Part shown: one piece after another, positions 53,451 through 61,113 of the stretch
How the letters are laid out: each line of letters opens with the position of its first letter
How positions within the stretch are numbered: position 1 is the stretch's first letter
Source of the DNA: an uncultured Clostridium sp.
GTDB taxonomy: Bacteria; Bacillota; Clostridia; Lachnospirales; Lachnospiraceae
Length of the DNA stretch: 64,000 nt
Reading direction: 5' to 3'
NCBI GenBank assembly: GCA_900538475.1
Contig: UPYT01000005.1
Coordinates: 62,001 to 126,000, forward strand
Notes under the pieces: generated by a model
The model's database searches: none
What the model saw: only the letters and a program-made list of their open reading frames with translations
Told to the model about the DNA's origin: nothing
Position numbers and translations under genes: made by a program

Positions 53451-54953
53451 TTAGTTCCAGTTCATCCTGCCGTAGCGCAGAGTCACAGCATAAATATCCT
53501 TCTGCAGTTCCTCAGTTAAATCCCCGTCTCTCAGACGCCATTTCCAGTTGATTCCCACCGTAGAAGGCTGATTCATCCGGCACCGGTTATCCAGCCCCAT
53601 ATAATCCTGCATCGGCACCATGCACAGCTGTGCGCGGCTTCGCATAATCAGGCTGATAAAGGAACGGGGAAGCCGTTTCCCAGGCGTTGCATAATCACAG
53701 AGATAATCCCGCGCCAGCCGCTGTTCCTCCGAAGTGATATTCTTCCACCAGCCGGCCAGAGTCTCATTGTCATGGGTTCCCGTATAAGCTACAGAATTCT
53801 CTGTATAATTATGAGGAAGGTAATCATTGGCACATCCCGAATCCCTGGAATCAAAGGCAAACTCCAGAACCTTCATTCCAGGAAAACCACTTTCCTGCAC
53901 CAGACGGCGAACCGAATCTGTCACATATCCCAGATCCTCTGCAATTACCTGCTTCTCTCCCAGGGCCTGCTTCACCGCTTCAAACAGTCCAATTCCCGGC
54001 CCCTTTTCCCAGTGTCCATTCACAGCCGATTCTTCGCCAAAGGGAATTGAATAATACTCGTCAAAGCCGCGAAAATGATCAATCCGCACCACATCGTAAA
54101 GATGAAAGCAATAGCCAAGCCTGGATATCCACCACTGATACCCTGTATTTCTGTGATAATCCCATCGGTAAAGGGGATTTCCCCACAGCTGCCCATCTGC
54201 AGAAAATCCATCCGGCGGACAGCCTGCCACTGCGATCGGCAGGTTATTTTCATCCAACTGAAACAGCTCCGGATGAGCCCAGGTGTCTGCGCTGTCCATA
54301 GCCACATAAATCGGAATATCTCCAATCAGCTGAATCCCCTGGCTGTTGGCGTATTGTTTCAATTGCATCCACTGTTCATAAAATTTAAATTGAAGATACT
54401 GTTGAAATTCTATATCAAAATATAATTCCCGCCGATAATAATCCATGGCATTATTCCACCGCAAGCGGATATCCTCCGCCCACTCAGTCCAGGGAATTCC
54501 CCCAAACCGCTCCTTAACTGCCATAAACAGGGCATAATCTGCCAACCAGCAGGCATTTTCTTCTACAAAGCTTTGATAGTCCTGATTCTGGCTGATATTG
54601 CTGCGCTCATAGGCCTTTCTCAACAGAGGATATCGTCCCAGATACATCTTCTCATAATCCACGCTGTCCTCACGTTTCCCAAAATCCACAGCGCTGCATT
54701 CCTCCTCTGTCAGCACCCCTTCCTCAATCAGCGCCTCCAGACTGATAAAATAGGGATTTCCAGCAAAGGTGGAAAAAGACTGATAGGGGGAATCCCCGTA
54801 GCTGGTCGGCCCCAGGGGAAGAATCTGCCAGAAGCTCTGTCCCGCCCCCTTCAGCCAGTCAATAAACATAAACGCGCTTTTTGAAAAACATCCAATTCCA
54901 TACCTAGAAGGCAGACTGGTAATTGGCAATAAGATTCCTGCTGATCGGTTCAT
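53451..54953 (-). CDS. malQ: 4-alpha-glucanotransferase (amylomaltase)
   Basis: A 500-aa GH77 enzyme that transfers maltodextrin segments and releases glucose. Starts RSAGILLPITSLPSRYGIG. Catalytic regions: DVVRIDHFRGF (nucleophile Asp), VIAEDLGYV (acid/base Glu) and AYTGTHDNETLAGWW. ATG overlaps the EEP gene stop by 4 bases (ATGA), so it is translationally coupled. Downstream of a glucose/maltose PTS. Confidence 0.96.
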   Translation of the reverse strand: MNRSAGILLPITSLPSRYGIGCFSKSAFMFIDWLKGAGQSFWQILPLGPTSYGDSPYQSFSTFAGNPYFISLEALIEEGVLTEEECSAVDFGKREDSVDYEKMYLGRYPLLRKAYERSNISQNQDYQSFVEENACWLADYALFMAVKERFGGIPWTEWAEDIRLRWNNAMDYYRRELYFDIEFQQYLQFKFYEQWMQLKQYANSQGIQLIGDIPIYVAMDSADTWAHPELFQLDENNLPIAVAGCPPDGFSADGQLWGNPLYRWDYHRNTGYQWWISRLGYCFHLYDVVRIDHFRGFDEYYSIPFGEESAVNGHWEKGPGIGLFEAVKQALGEKQVIAEDLGYVTDSVRRLVQESGFPGMKVLEFAFDSRDSGCANDYLPHNYTENSVAYTGTHDNETLAGWWKNITSEEQRLARDYLCDYATPGKRLPRSFISLIMRSRAQLCMVPMQDYMGLDNRCRMNQPSTVGINWKWRLRDGDLTEELQKDIYAVTLRYGRMNWN

Positions 54954-55828
54954 TCTCCATCCTCCCCATTCTCTGTCTCAATGATTACTCCATAATGATC
55001 GGAAACCACCGGTTCTCCCTTTCCGCTGCAGATTACCCGACTTTCCGCCACTTGAACAGGGCGGCTGCAGAACAGATAATCCAGGCGCATCCCTGTTTCC
55101 TTTTTTTCAGCGTCGCAAGGCTTTCTTTCCCTCCACCCGTCAATCTCCAGACAAGCCGTGATTCCTTCGTCCTTTTTTGCTGCCCTGGCATAGCTGTCCT
55201 TCCATCCGCTGCAGCACACCAGGTCATATCCCTGATCGCGAACCTCTGCAGGGCTGTTAAAATCCCCCATCAGCCAGACTGTATGCTTCTTTTTCCCCGT
55301 TTTCTCCAGGGTTTCATTCAGCAATGTCCACTGGTTCAAAAAAGATTCCTCTCTGTCATCCCACCAGCCCATATGTACGGTGTAAAACCAGGTATGCTTC
55401 ATGGCTTCTGTCCGGATTCCCAGAACCTTTCTTGTTTTCCAGTTCTGATAATCCTGGCTGCGGCTGATAAAAAACTGATCGGTTTCTGCAATAGGCGTCC
55501 TGCTAAAAAGCGCCAAACCTTCATCATAGAATCCGTATCCAACCTTTGCCCCTATCCAGGTCCAGGAGCAGCCAAAGCCCCGCTCCTTTAAAAGACCGGC
55601 AAGTTTGGCTGCATAATTGCCTCGCCGCACCGGCATAGATACCTCCCGGCACCGGACAAAGCCCTCCAGCTCTTCATCCGGCCACACAGCCTCTGACATG
55701 AGCTGGCTAACCTCCTGAAGTGCCAGAATATCCGGCTTTTCCCTGGCTGCCACATCTGCAAATTCCACAAGCTTCCTCTCATAATCCTTTTCTACAAGAC
55801 TATGGACATTCATGGTCATCAGCTTCAT
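54950..55828 (-). CDS. Endonuclease/exonuclease/phosphatase family hydrolase
   Basis: A 292-aa EEP-fold protein from ATG 55828 (AAAGGT upstream). Motifs: ALQEVSQ (metal Glu), VHMGWWDD, MGDFNSP (Asn/Asp pair), RLDYLFCS and VSDHYGV (catalytic His). No signal peptide. Located between the PTS gene and malQ, sharing the transcript; in Firmicutes sugar operons EEP proteins of this size are often annotated as maltose 6'-phosphate phosphatase (MapP), which would fit a PTS delivering maltose 6'-phosphate. Specific activity inferred. Confidence 0.82.
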   Translation of the reverse strand: MKLMTMNVHSLVEKDYERKLVEFADVAAREKPDILALQEVSQLMSEAVWPDEELEGFVRCREVSMPVRRGNYAAKLAGLLKERGFGCSWTWIGAKVGYGFYDEGLALFSRTPIAETDQFFISRSQDYQNWKTRKVLGIRTEAMKHTWFYTVHMGWWDDREESFLNQWTLLNETLEKTGKKKHTVWLMGDFNSPAEVRDQGYDLVCCSGWKDSYARAAKKDEGITACLEIDGWRERKPCDAEKKETGMRLDYLFCSRPVQVAESRVICSGKGEPVVSDHYGVIIETENGEDGE

Positions 55829-55844
55829 AATTTCAGACCTTTCT

Positions 55845-57548
55845 TTACAAAATATCATTAATATCCGATTTTAACACATCTGCCTTGGGTCCGTAAACTG
55901 CCTGAATTCCGTTGTCCTTCCGAATCAATCCCAGGGCACCCTCTGCCTTCCATGCCGGAAGCTCCGCCACTCTGGACAAATCCTTTACAGTTACTCGAAG
56001 CCTTGTCATACAGGCGTCAACTAAAACAATATTCTCACGGCCTCCTAAGAGCCCAATGATCCGTTCTGCCTGACTCTGACTCTTTTTGCTTCCATCCTCA
56101 GCATTTGATGCCTCCTTTTGTGCCGCATCTGCAAAAGAACTCTGTCCTGCGTCCTCCTCTCCATTTTCATCTGTGTAATTTCCCAGACGTCCCGGAGTGG
56201 CAAAACGGAATTTTCCAATCATCACATAAGCTACAAAATACCCGACTGCAAAAAATACGATGACACAAATAACAAAGTGAATCAAATCACCTGCAAGACC
56301 AGCCTTTAAAGACATGGGAATTCTTGTGATAAATTCCAGATTTCCAAAGGAGTGAAGCCTCAGATCCACAATTCCCGCCATTGCGAAGGCACAGCCCTGC
56401 AGAACCGCATAAACGATATACAGCGGCAGCGCGCAGAACATAAACATAAATTCCAGCGGCTCTGTTACACCAGTTAAAAATACAGCCAGCACTGTAGATA
56501 CAAACATGGAACGGTAATTCTGCCGTTTATCCGGCTCTACACTCCGATACATAGCCAGGGCAATCCCCAGTAAAAGCCCCGTAGCTCCAATCATCTGTCC
56601 CACTTTAAACCGGGCAGGTGTTACCGTTGTCAGAAGATTTGTATAGGCTGCCATGTCCCCTGCATCTTTAAAATTAATCAAATCTGTTACCCATGCCAGC
56701 CAGAGCGGATCCTGTCCAAATACCTGAGTTCCTGCATTGATTCCTGTAGCAATGGTATAGGTTCCTCCAAAAGAAGTATAGTTCATGGGAATCGTCAGCA
56801 TATGATGAAGCCCAAATGGCAGAAGCAGACGTTCCAGAGTTCCATACACAAACGGCGCCAGTACCGGAGAGGTCGAAGAGGAACTGGCAATCCACACGCC
56901 AAATGCATTGATTCCAGACTGAACCGCCGGCCAGACTACTGCCAGCACCAGAGAAATCACTACAGACCAGGCAATACAGACCATAGGCACAAACCGCTTT
57001 CCATTAAAAAATGCCAGGGCATCCGGAAGCTTGCGGAAATTATAGTACTTATTATAAATGACGCCTCCTGCAAATCCGGAAATAATTCCCACAAACACGC
57101 CCATATTTAATGCCGGAGCCCCCAGAACAGAAGTAAAATATCCGTTTACCAGAATTTCCTGGCCGAACAGCGTATGCGTCACCGCCGCCGGATCATTTAA
57201 CATATCTGCTGTTACGCCAAAGACAGAGCCTGTAATCTGATTAATCAAAATAAAAGAAATCACTGCTGCAAATGCTCCGCCGGCCCGCTCCTTTGCCCAG
57301 GAACCGCCAATTGCTACAGCAAACAGAATATGCAGATTGTTAATAACAGCCCATCCGATATTCTCCATTGTGCTTCCCACAGTCAAAAGAAATGACGCAT
57401 CTGCGCCGGCCATCTGTACAAGCTTGCCCAGACTGATCATCAGTCCCGCCGCCGGCATGACCGCAATCACTGTCATTAATACCTTGCCCAGTTTCTGAAG
57501 AAAATCAAAATTAATTTTCCTATGCTTTCCTTCCCTGTTACTCTCCAT
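55845..57548 (-). CDS. PTS glucose/maltose family transporter, IIC-IIB
   Basis: A 567-aa permease with N-terminal IIC (about ten helices, residues 15-430; NPxP-like region LTGVTEPLEFMFMFCALPLY with the conserved TEP-E) and C-terminal IIB from about 485 with the phospho-Cys in LVDACMTRLRVTV. A polar linker rich in Glu, Asp and Ser joins them. No IIA domain is fused. Followed by the EEP hydrolase and malQ, which suggests maltose or a related alpha-glucoside as substrate. Confidence 0.9.
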   Translation of the reverse strand: MESNREGKHRKINFDFLQKLGKVLMTVIAVMPAAGLMISLGKLVQMAGADASFLLTVGSTMENIGWAVINNLHILFAVAIGGSWAKERAGGAFAAVISFILINQITGSVFGVTADMLNDPAAVTHTLFGQEILVNGYFTSVLGAPALNMGVFVGIISGFAGGVIYNKYYNFRKLPDALAFFNGKRFVPMVCIAWSVVISLVLAVVWPAVQSGINAFGVWIASSSSTSPVLAPFVYGTLERLLLPFGLHHMLTIPMNYTSFGGTYTIATGINAGTQVFGQDPLWLAWVTDLINFKDAGDMAAYTNLLTTVTPARFKVGQMIGATGLLLGIALAMYRSVEPDKRQNYRSMFVSTVLAVFLTGVTEPLEFMFMFCALPLYIVYAVLQGCAFAMAGIVDLRLHSFGNLEFITRIPMSLKAGLAGDLIHFVICVIVFFAVGYFVAYVMIGKFRFATPGRLGNYTDENGEEDAGQSSFADAAQKEASNAEDGSKKSQSQAERIIGLLGGRENIVLVDACMTRLRVTVKDLSRVAELPAWKAEGALGLIRKDNGIQAVYGPKADVLKSDINDIL

Positions 57549-57578
57549 TGTGAAATCCCCCTTGTTTTCGTTTTGGTG

Positions 57579-57801
57579 TTGTTTGCATTTGTTTGCATTT
57601 AATTTGCGTGCTTCATTGCATTAAATATAGATCTGTTGCACAAAAATTGCAATAGTTTTTTCCTATTTTTTTCTATTTTCTGCATTTACAACAAATACAG
57701 CTCCATATTTTTATCTGTTTTCACTAATGTTTTAACAGTTTTACTCAAAATCCATGTTTCAAACGCCTTCCCCATGTTCTTTTATGCAATTTTTTGCATA
57801 G
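57579..57801. promoter_or_regulatory. Cluster of TGCAA inverted repeats upstream of the PTS gene
   Basis: Several ATGCAAA / TTTGCAT copies at 57579-57622, the palindrome TTGCACAAAAATTGCAA at about 57635-57652, and TATGCAATTTTTTGCATA near 57783-57801. They surround the promoter and look like multiple binding sites of one regulator. The 458-base stretch 57549-58006 has no gene; its right part holds the yitT terminator and a small hairpin repeat. Confidence 0.45.
57624..57652 (-). promoter_or_regulatory. Promoter of the sugar PTS operon
   Basis: Minus strand TTGCAA (57652-57647), 17 nt, TATATT (57629-57624). The -35 is part of a TTGCA-N7-TGCAA palindrome (57636-57652). Confidence 0.5.
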
Positions 57802-57884
57802 ATTGCGTTTTATTTTCCGGCAATGCCGCTTGTCCCTGGAATGCAGAGGAAATCTGCCCTTTCAGAACGGTCTGACAATTCCTG

Positions 57885-57911
57885 TTTTACAGGACGTAAT
57901 TTCCTATAAAA
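57885..57911. repeat. Hairpin repeat, third copy of the AGGA-CGYAATT-TCCT element
   Basis: TTTTACAGGA - CGTAATT - TCCTATAAAA. The same stem-loop core ends both longer repeats at 6211-6336 and 12490-12610. A GACCGTTCTGAA-like box lies beside it as in copy 2. Confidence 0.55.
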
Positions 57912-57975
57912 ATAAAAAAACGCGTATAAAACCACGCCTCATTTTATCTGCAGCTGTGATTTTATACACGTTTTC
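57910..57975 (-). terminator. Terminator of yitT
   Basis: Minus strand AAAACGTGTATAAAATCAC pairs with GTGGTTTTATACGCGTTTT, followed by a long U run. Confidence 0.8.
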
Positions 57976-58006
57976 CCTTAGAAGAAGCATTCGCCCCTGT
58001 CTCTTT

Positions 58007-58888
58007 CTATCGATAGCGCTTACTCATAGAAAAGCCCCGACCGCGCACTTCACTGACACGGCTGACTACCATAAAGCTTTCCGGATCAATGTTGTGAATC
58101 AGCTTTTCTACCCGGGGCAACTCCCGATCAGAAATCACACTGAGCAGCAGCTGGGTATCCTGTCTCAGATATCCGCTTTCTGCCGAAAGCATGGTCACCC
58201 CCCGATCCAGCTTTTTCAGAATTGCCTCCCGAATCTCCTCCGCCTTCTCGCTTACCACCTTTACCTCTGTTCTTGTTGTTCCCATCAGCATAACCTTATC
58301 CAGCACAAGAGTATACGTCAGTACCAGCAGAATTCCATACAGAACCTTCTCCGGCGGGTTATAGACAGCCTGGGCCAGAAGAATGCAAAAATCAAACACA
58401 TACATACTGACTGATACTGGAATCCGGAAAAAATGGTTCAGCGCCAAAGGGGGAATATCCATTCCTCCCGTGGAAGCGCCTGCGCGAATAACGATTCCCA
58501 GGCTGATTCCAATACCAAGTCCGGAAAACACTGTGCATAGCAAAATATCCTCTGTCAGCACCAGATCGCCAAACAGCTTCTGGAACATTCCCAATGCAGC
58601 CGGATAAGCAAAGGTACTGATCACCGTAGTTGCTGCAAACTGTCTGCCCAGAATCAGATATCCTGCTATCAGCATAATGACATTAAATACCAGTACAAAG
58701 CCGGATACCGGAATGCCAAAGAAATGGTTCACTGCAAGGGCAATTCCCGTGGTTCCTCCCGTTACCAGTCCGGCCGGCATCAAAAACAGCCGCACTGCAA
58801 GGGCATACATGGCATTTCCCGCCACAACCAGAACAACCGGCCAGATTTTTTTCGCCAGCTTTCCTGCCGGACTCAACTCTTTTTCCAT
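58007..58888 (-). CDS. YitT family membrane protein
   Basis: A 293-aa protein with five to six helices (residues 14-185; MPAGLVTGGTTGIALAVNHF and the matching AGASTGGMDIPPLALNHFF show the internal repeat) and a C-terminal DUF2179 domain (about 205-285; TEVKVVSEKAEEI, RGVTMLSAESGYL). Common in Firmicutes; function unknown. Has its own terminator. Confidence 0.9.
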   Translation of the reverse strand: MEKELSPAGKLAKKIWPVVLVVAGNAMYALAVRLFLMPAGLVTGGTTGIALAVNHFFGIPVSGFVLVFNVIMLIAGYLILGRQFAATTVISTFAYPAALGMFQKLFGDLVLTEDILLCTVFSGLGIGISLGIVIRAGASTGGMDIPPLALNHFFRIPVSVSMYVFDFCILLAQAVYNPPEKVLYGILLVLTYTLVLDKVMLMGTTRTEVKVVSEKAEEIREAILKKLDRGVTMLSAESGYLRQDTQLLLSVISDRELPRVEKLIHNIDPESFMVVSRVSEVRGRGFSMSKRYR

Positions 58889-58924
58889 GTTTTACAAACC
58901 GCCTTTCTTTCCCTCTTTCCAGAC

Positions 58925-60001
58925 TCAGTCATCCTGATATTCTGCCCGAATCGCCCACCGCAGCTTGGTAGAGCGGGCTCTGCTGTTGCGGACACATTCC
59001 TCGGCCGATGGGCGGATTACTTCCTCTGCAACCTGACTGTACAGCCCTGCCTTCTGATACTGGCGGAAGGATTTTTTCACCATTCTGTCCTCTCCGGAAT
59101 GGAAGGTGAGAATCGCAGCCCTTCCCCCCGGAGCCAGAATATGAGGCAGCTTATCAAGAAACGCATACAGCACCTCAAACTCGCTGTTTACATCAATCCG
59201 AAGAGCCTGAAAAGTTCTGGCACATGCTTTTTTCACTGCCTCCTTCCTCTCCTTTTCCGGAAGGAAGCTCAGAGCCTTTTCAATCAGAGCCCGAACCTGA
59301 AGGGTGGTTTCTGCCTTTTCGCCCCGGCGGATGGCTCCTGTAATAGTTCTGGCAATTTCCTCTGCATAGGGCTCGTCTGAGTTTTCTATCAGCATCCCGG
59401 CCAGTTCCTCCCGATCTATGGCTTTCAGCCGTTCTGCCGCCGAAATTCCAGCCTCAGGATTCAGACGCAGATCAAGAGGCCCGTCTGCCTTGTAGGAAAA
59501 TCCCCTCTCGGGATTGTCAATCTGCATCGAGGATACTCCCAAATCCGCCAGCACAAAATCAAAAGGCCCTGTTTCCTCAGCCAGCTTGTCAATATCTGCA
59601 AAATTCATCTGGCGGACTGTCATAATCTCTTCTCCATACCCCAGATCTGCCAGACGTTTCTTTGTTTTCACAGATTCTATTGGATCCACATCCAGCCCAT
59701 GCATATGGCCCTGCCCCTTTAACTGTTCCAGCATGGCTCTGGTGTGTCCTCCATACCCCAAAGTCGCATCCAGCCCCTTTTGTCCCGGCTGTATCTGAAG
59801 AAAATCAAGAATTTCCTTTACCATAATCGAAATATGCATTCCAGCCGGCGTACCGCCTTTCTGAATCACATGCTCAATGGTATCCCCGTATTTTTCCGGG
59901 TTCAGCTCCTTGTATTTTTCTTCAAACCTTTTCGGATGAGTTCCCTTGTAGCGGACACGGCGCTTGTGAGGCAGTGTCGTTTGTTCCTTATTCTCTTCCA
60001 T
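58925..60001 (-). CDS. rsmH: RsmH-type 16S rRNA (cytosine-1402 N4) methyltransferase
   Basis: A 358-aa SAM-dependent methyltransferase from ATG 60001 (AAGGAG 6 nt upstream). SAM motif GLDATLGYGGHT, then HGLDVDP, VLADLGVSSMQIDNPERGFSYKADGPLDLR, ARTFQALRIDVNSE and LTFHSGEDRMVKKSF are RsmH hallmarks. A 45-residue basic extension precedes the domain, and the usual HxPVLL segment is replaced by GMHISIM, so this may be a paralogue. It lies outside any division cluster and overlaps the orphan dctP-like gene by 14 bases. Confidence 0.85.
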   Translation of the reverse strand: MEENKEQTTLPHKRRVRYKGTHPKRFEEKYKELNPEKYGDTIEHVIQKGGTPAGMHISIMVKEILDFLQIQPGQKGLDATLGYGGHTRAMLEQLKGQGHMHGLDVDPIESVKTKKRLADLGYGEEIMTVRQMNFADIDKLAEETGPFDFVLADLGVSSMQIDNPERGFSYKADGPLDLRLNPEAGISAAERLKAIDREELAGMLIENSDEPYAEEIARTITGAIRRGEKAETTLQVRALIEKALSFLPEKERKEAVKKACARTFQALRIDVNSEFEVLYAFLDKLPHILAPGGRAAILTFHSGEDRMVKKSFRQYQKAGLYSQVAEEVIRPSAEECVRNSRARSTKLRWAIRAEYQDD

Positions 60002-61049
60002 AAATTTCTCCTTCTTCTTCATTCTCTCTTCCTGAAGTCTGCATCCGTCCTTCTGCCACAATCCGATCAATCAAGTCCAGATAAGCGCCTCCCTCATAAT
60101 CAGACCAGACTTCTTCACAGGCCCGTCGAAATGCCTCCATCTCTTCCTCGTTCGGCTGATAAATAACCGCCTGATGCAGCTTAAGCTCCTCTCTGGCTGT
60201 TTTCTCCGCCTGATCCCAGAGCTTTTTCTGGTACTCCCAGGATTCCAGAGCTGTCTGGTCAATCATTTCCAGATCCTCAGGACTTAACTTTGAACGAATC
60301 ACCGTACTCATCACAAGAACATCGGCATTCCTTGTGTGATTGTCCTCCACAAAATACGGCGCTATTTCATCATATCCATCCTGCACATAATTGACAATGG
60401 AATTTTCCGCCGCAGTAACGCCGCCCTTCTGCAGTTCTCCCGGAATCTCCCCGTAATCCAGAGCAACCGGGCTGGCGCCCAGGGCCTCTACCATATCCAT
60501 CATCAGACGGGAATTCTGCACCCTCACCAGCATTCCCTCCATATCCTCAGGGCTGTGAATGGGCTTTTTGCTGTAAAATCCCCTGGCTCCGCCGTCGTAA
60601 TAAGTCAGGCCATACATATGCTGCTCCGCCATGGCCTCTCCGCGAAGGAGCTCCATGCCCACAGCTTCCCTGTGTACCTGCCGGAAATGCTCCGTATCCC
60701 GGTAAATATAAGGCATGGCAAAGGCATAATAATCTGACACATAGTTGGACATGGTCGGCTCATCTGTCTTTACCATATCAATCCCTCCATACCGGAGCTG
60801 CTCCAGGCAGGACGGAGAATCTCCCAAAACGCCATCGTGATAAACCTCAATCTGGATTCGACCGTCACTGCGCTTTTCCACCTGAGCGGCAAACCAGTCG
60901 ATTGCTCTGCTGGTACAGCTGCCTGAGGACAGATTATTCGCCAGCGTCAGCGTTACTGTCGGTACTTTTCTTCCTGCGGGCTCTCCCTGACATCCTCCGC
61001 TCAATACAGCTGCTACCAAAGCTGCTGCAGCCAGTCTCTTTTTCAACAT
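59988..61049 (-). CDS. Orphan TRAP-type (DctP) solute-binding lipoprotein
   Basis: A 353-aa binding protein with lipobox SGGC (Cys20). DctP features: LANNLSSGSCTSRAIDWFAAQVEKRSDGRIQIEVYHDGVLGD, YYDGGARGFYSKKPI and MLVRVQNSRLMMDM with the carboxylate-binding Arg. No DctQ or DctM gene is adjacent; the only permeases in the window are at 35670-37477. Strong promoter at 61113-61086. It may feed another TRAP system or act as a sensor. Confidence 0.88.
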   Translation of the reverse strand: MLKKRLAAAALVAAVLSGGCQGEPAGRKVPTVTLTLANNLSSGSCTSRAIDWFAAQVEKRSDGRIQIEVYHDGVLGDSPSCLEQLRYGGIDMVKTDEPTMSNYVSDYYAFAMPYIYRDTEHFRQVHREAVGMELLRGEAMAEQHMYGLTYYDGGARGFYSKKPIHSPEDMEGMLVRVQNSRLMMDMVEALGASPVALDYGEIPGELQKGGVTAAENSIVNYVQDGYDEIAPYFVEDNHTRNADVLVMSTVIRSKLSPEDLEMIDQTALESWEYQKKLWDQAEKTAREELKLHQAVIYQPNEEEMEAFRRACEEVWSDYEGGAYLDLIDRIVAEGRMQTSGRENEEEGEIYGRE

Positions 61050-61063
61050 TTTACCTCGCCTTT

Positions 61064-61113
61064 CCGTCCTGAACCGTTACTTTTCATTATACTCAGGGGC
61101 ACTGGCCTGTCAA
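61064..61113 (-). promoter_or_regulatory. Promoter and start-site box of the orphan TRAP binding protein
   Basis: TTGACA (61113-61108), 16 nt, TATAAT (61091-61086), then AGTAACGGTTCAGGACGG (61081-61064), almost identical to the box at 12632-12615. Confidence 0.6.

Noticed and set aside
57636..57875. 79-aa + strand ORF upstream of yitT terminator
   Set aside because: Phe-rich translation of an AT-rich regulatory region; no ribosome site, and it covers the TGCAA operator cluster.
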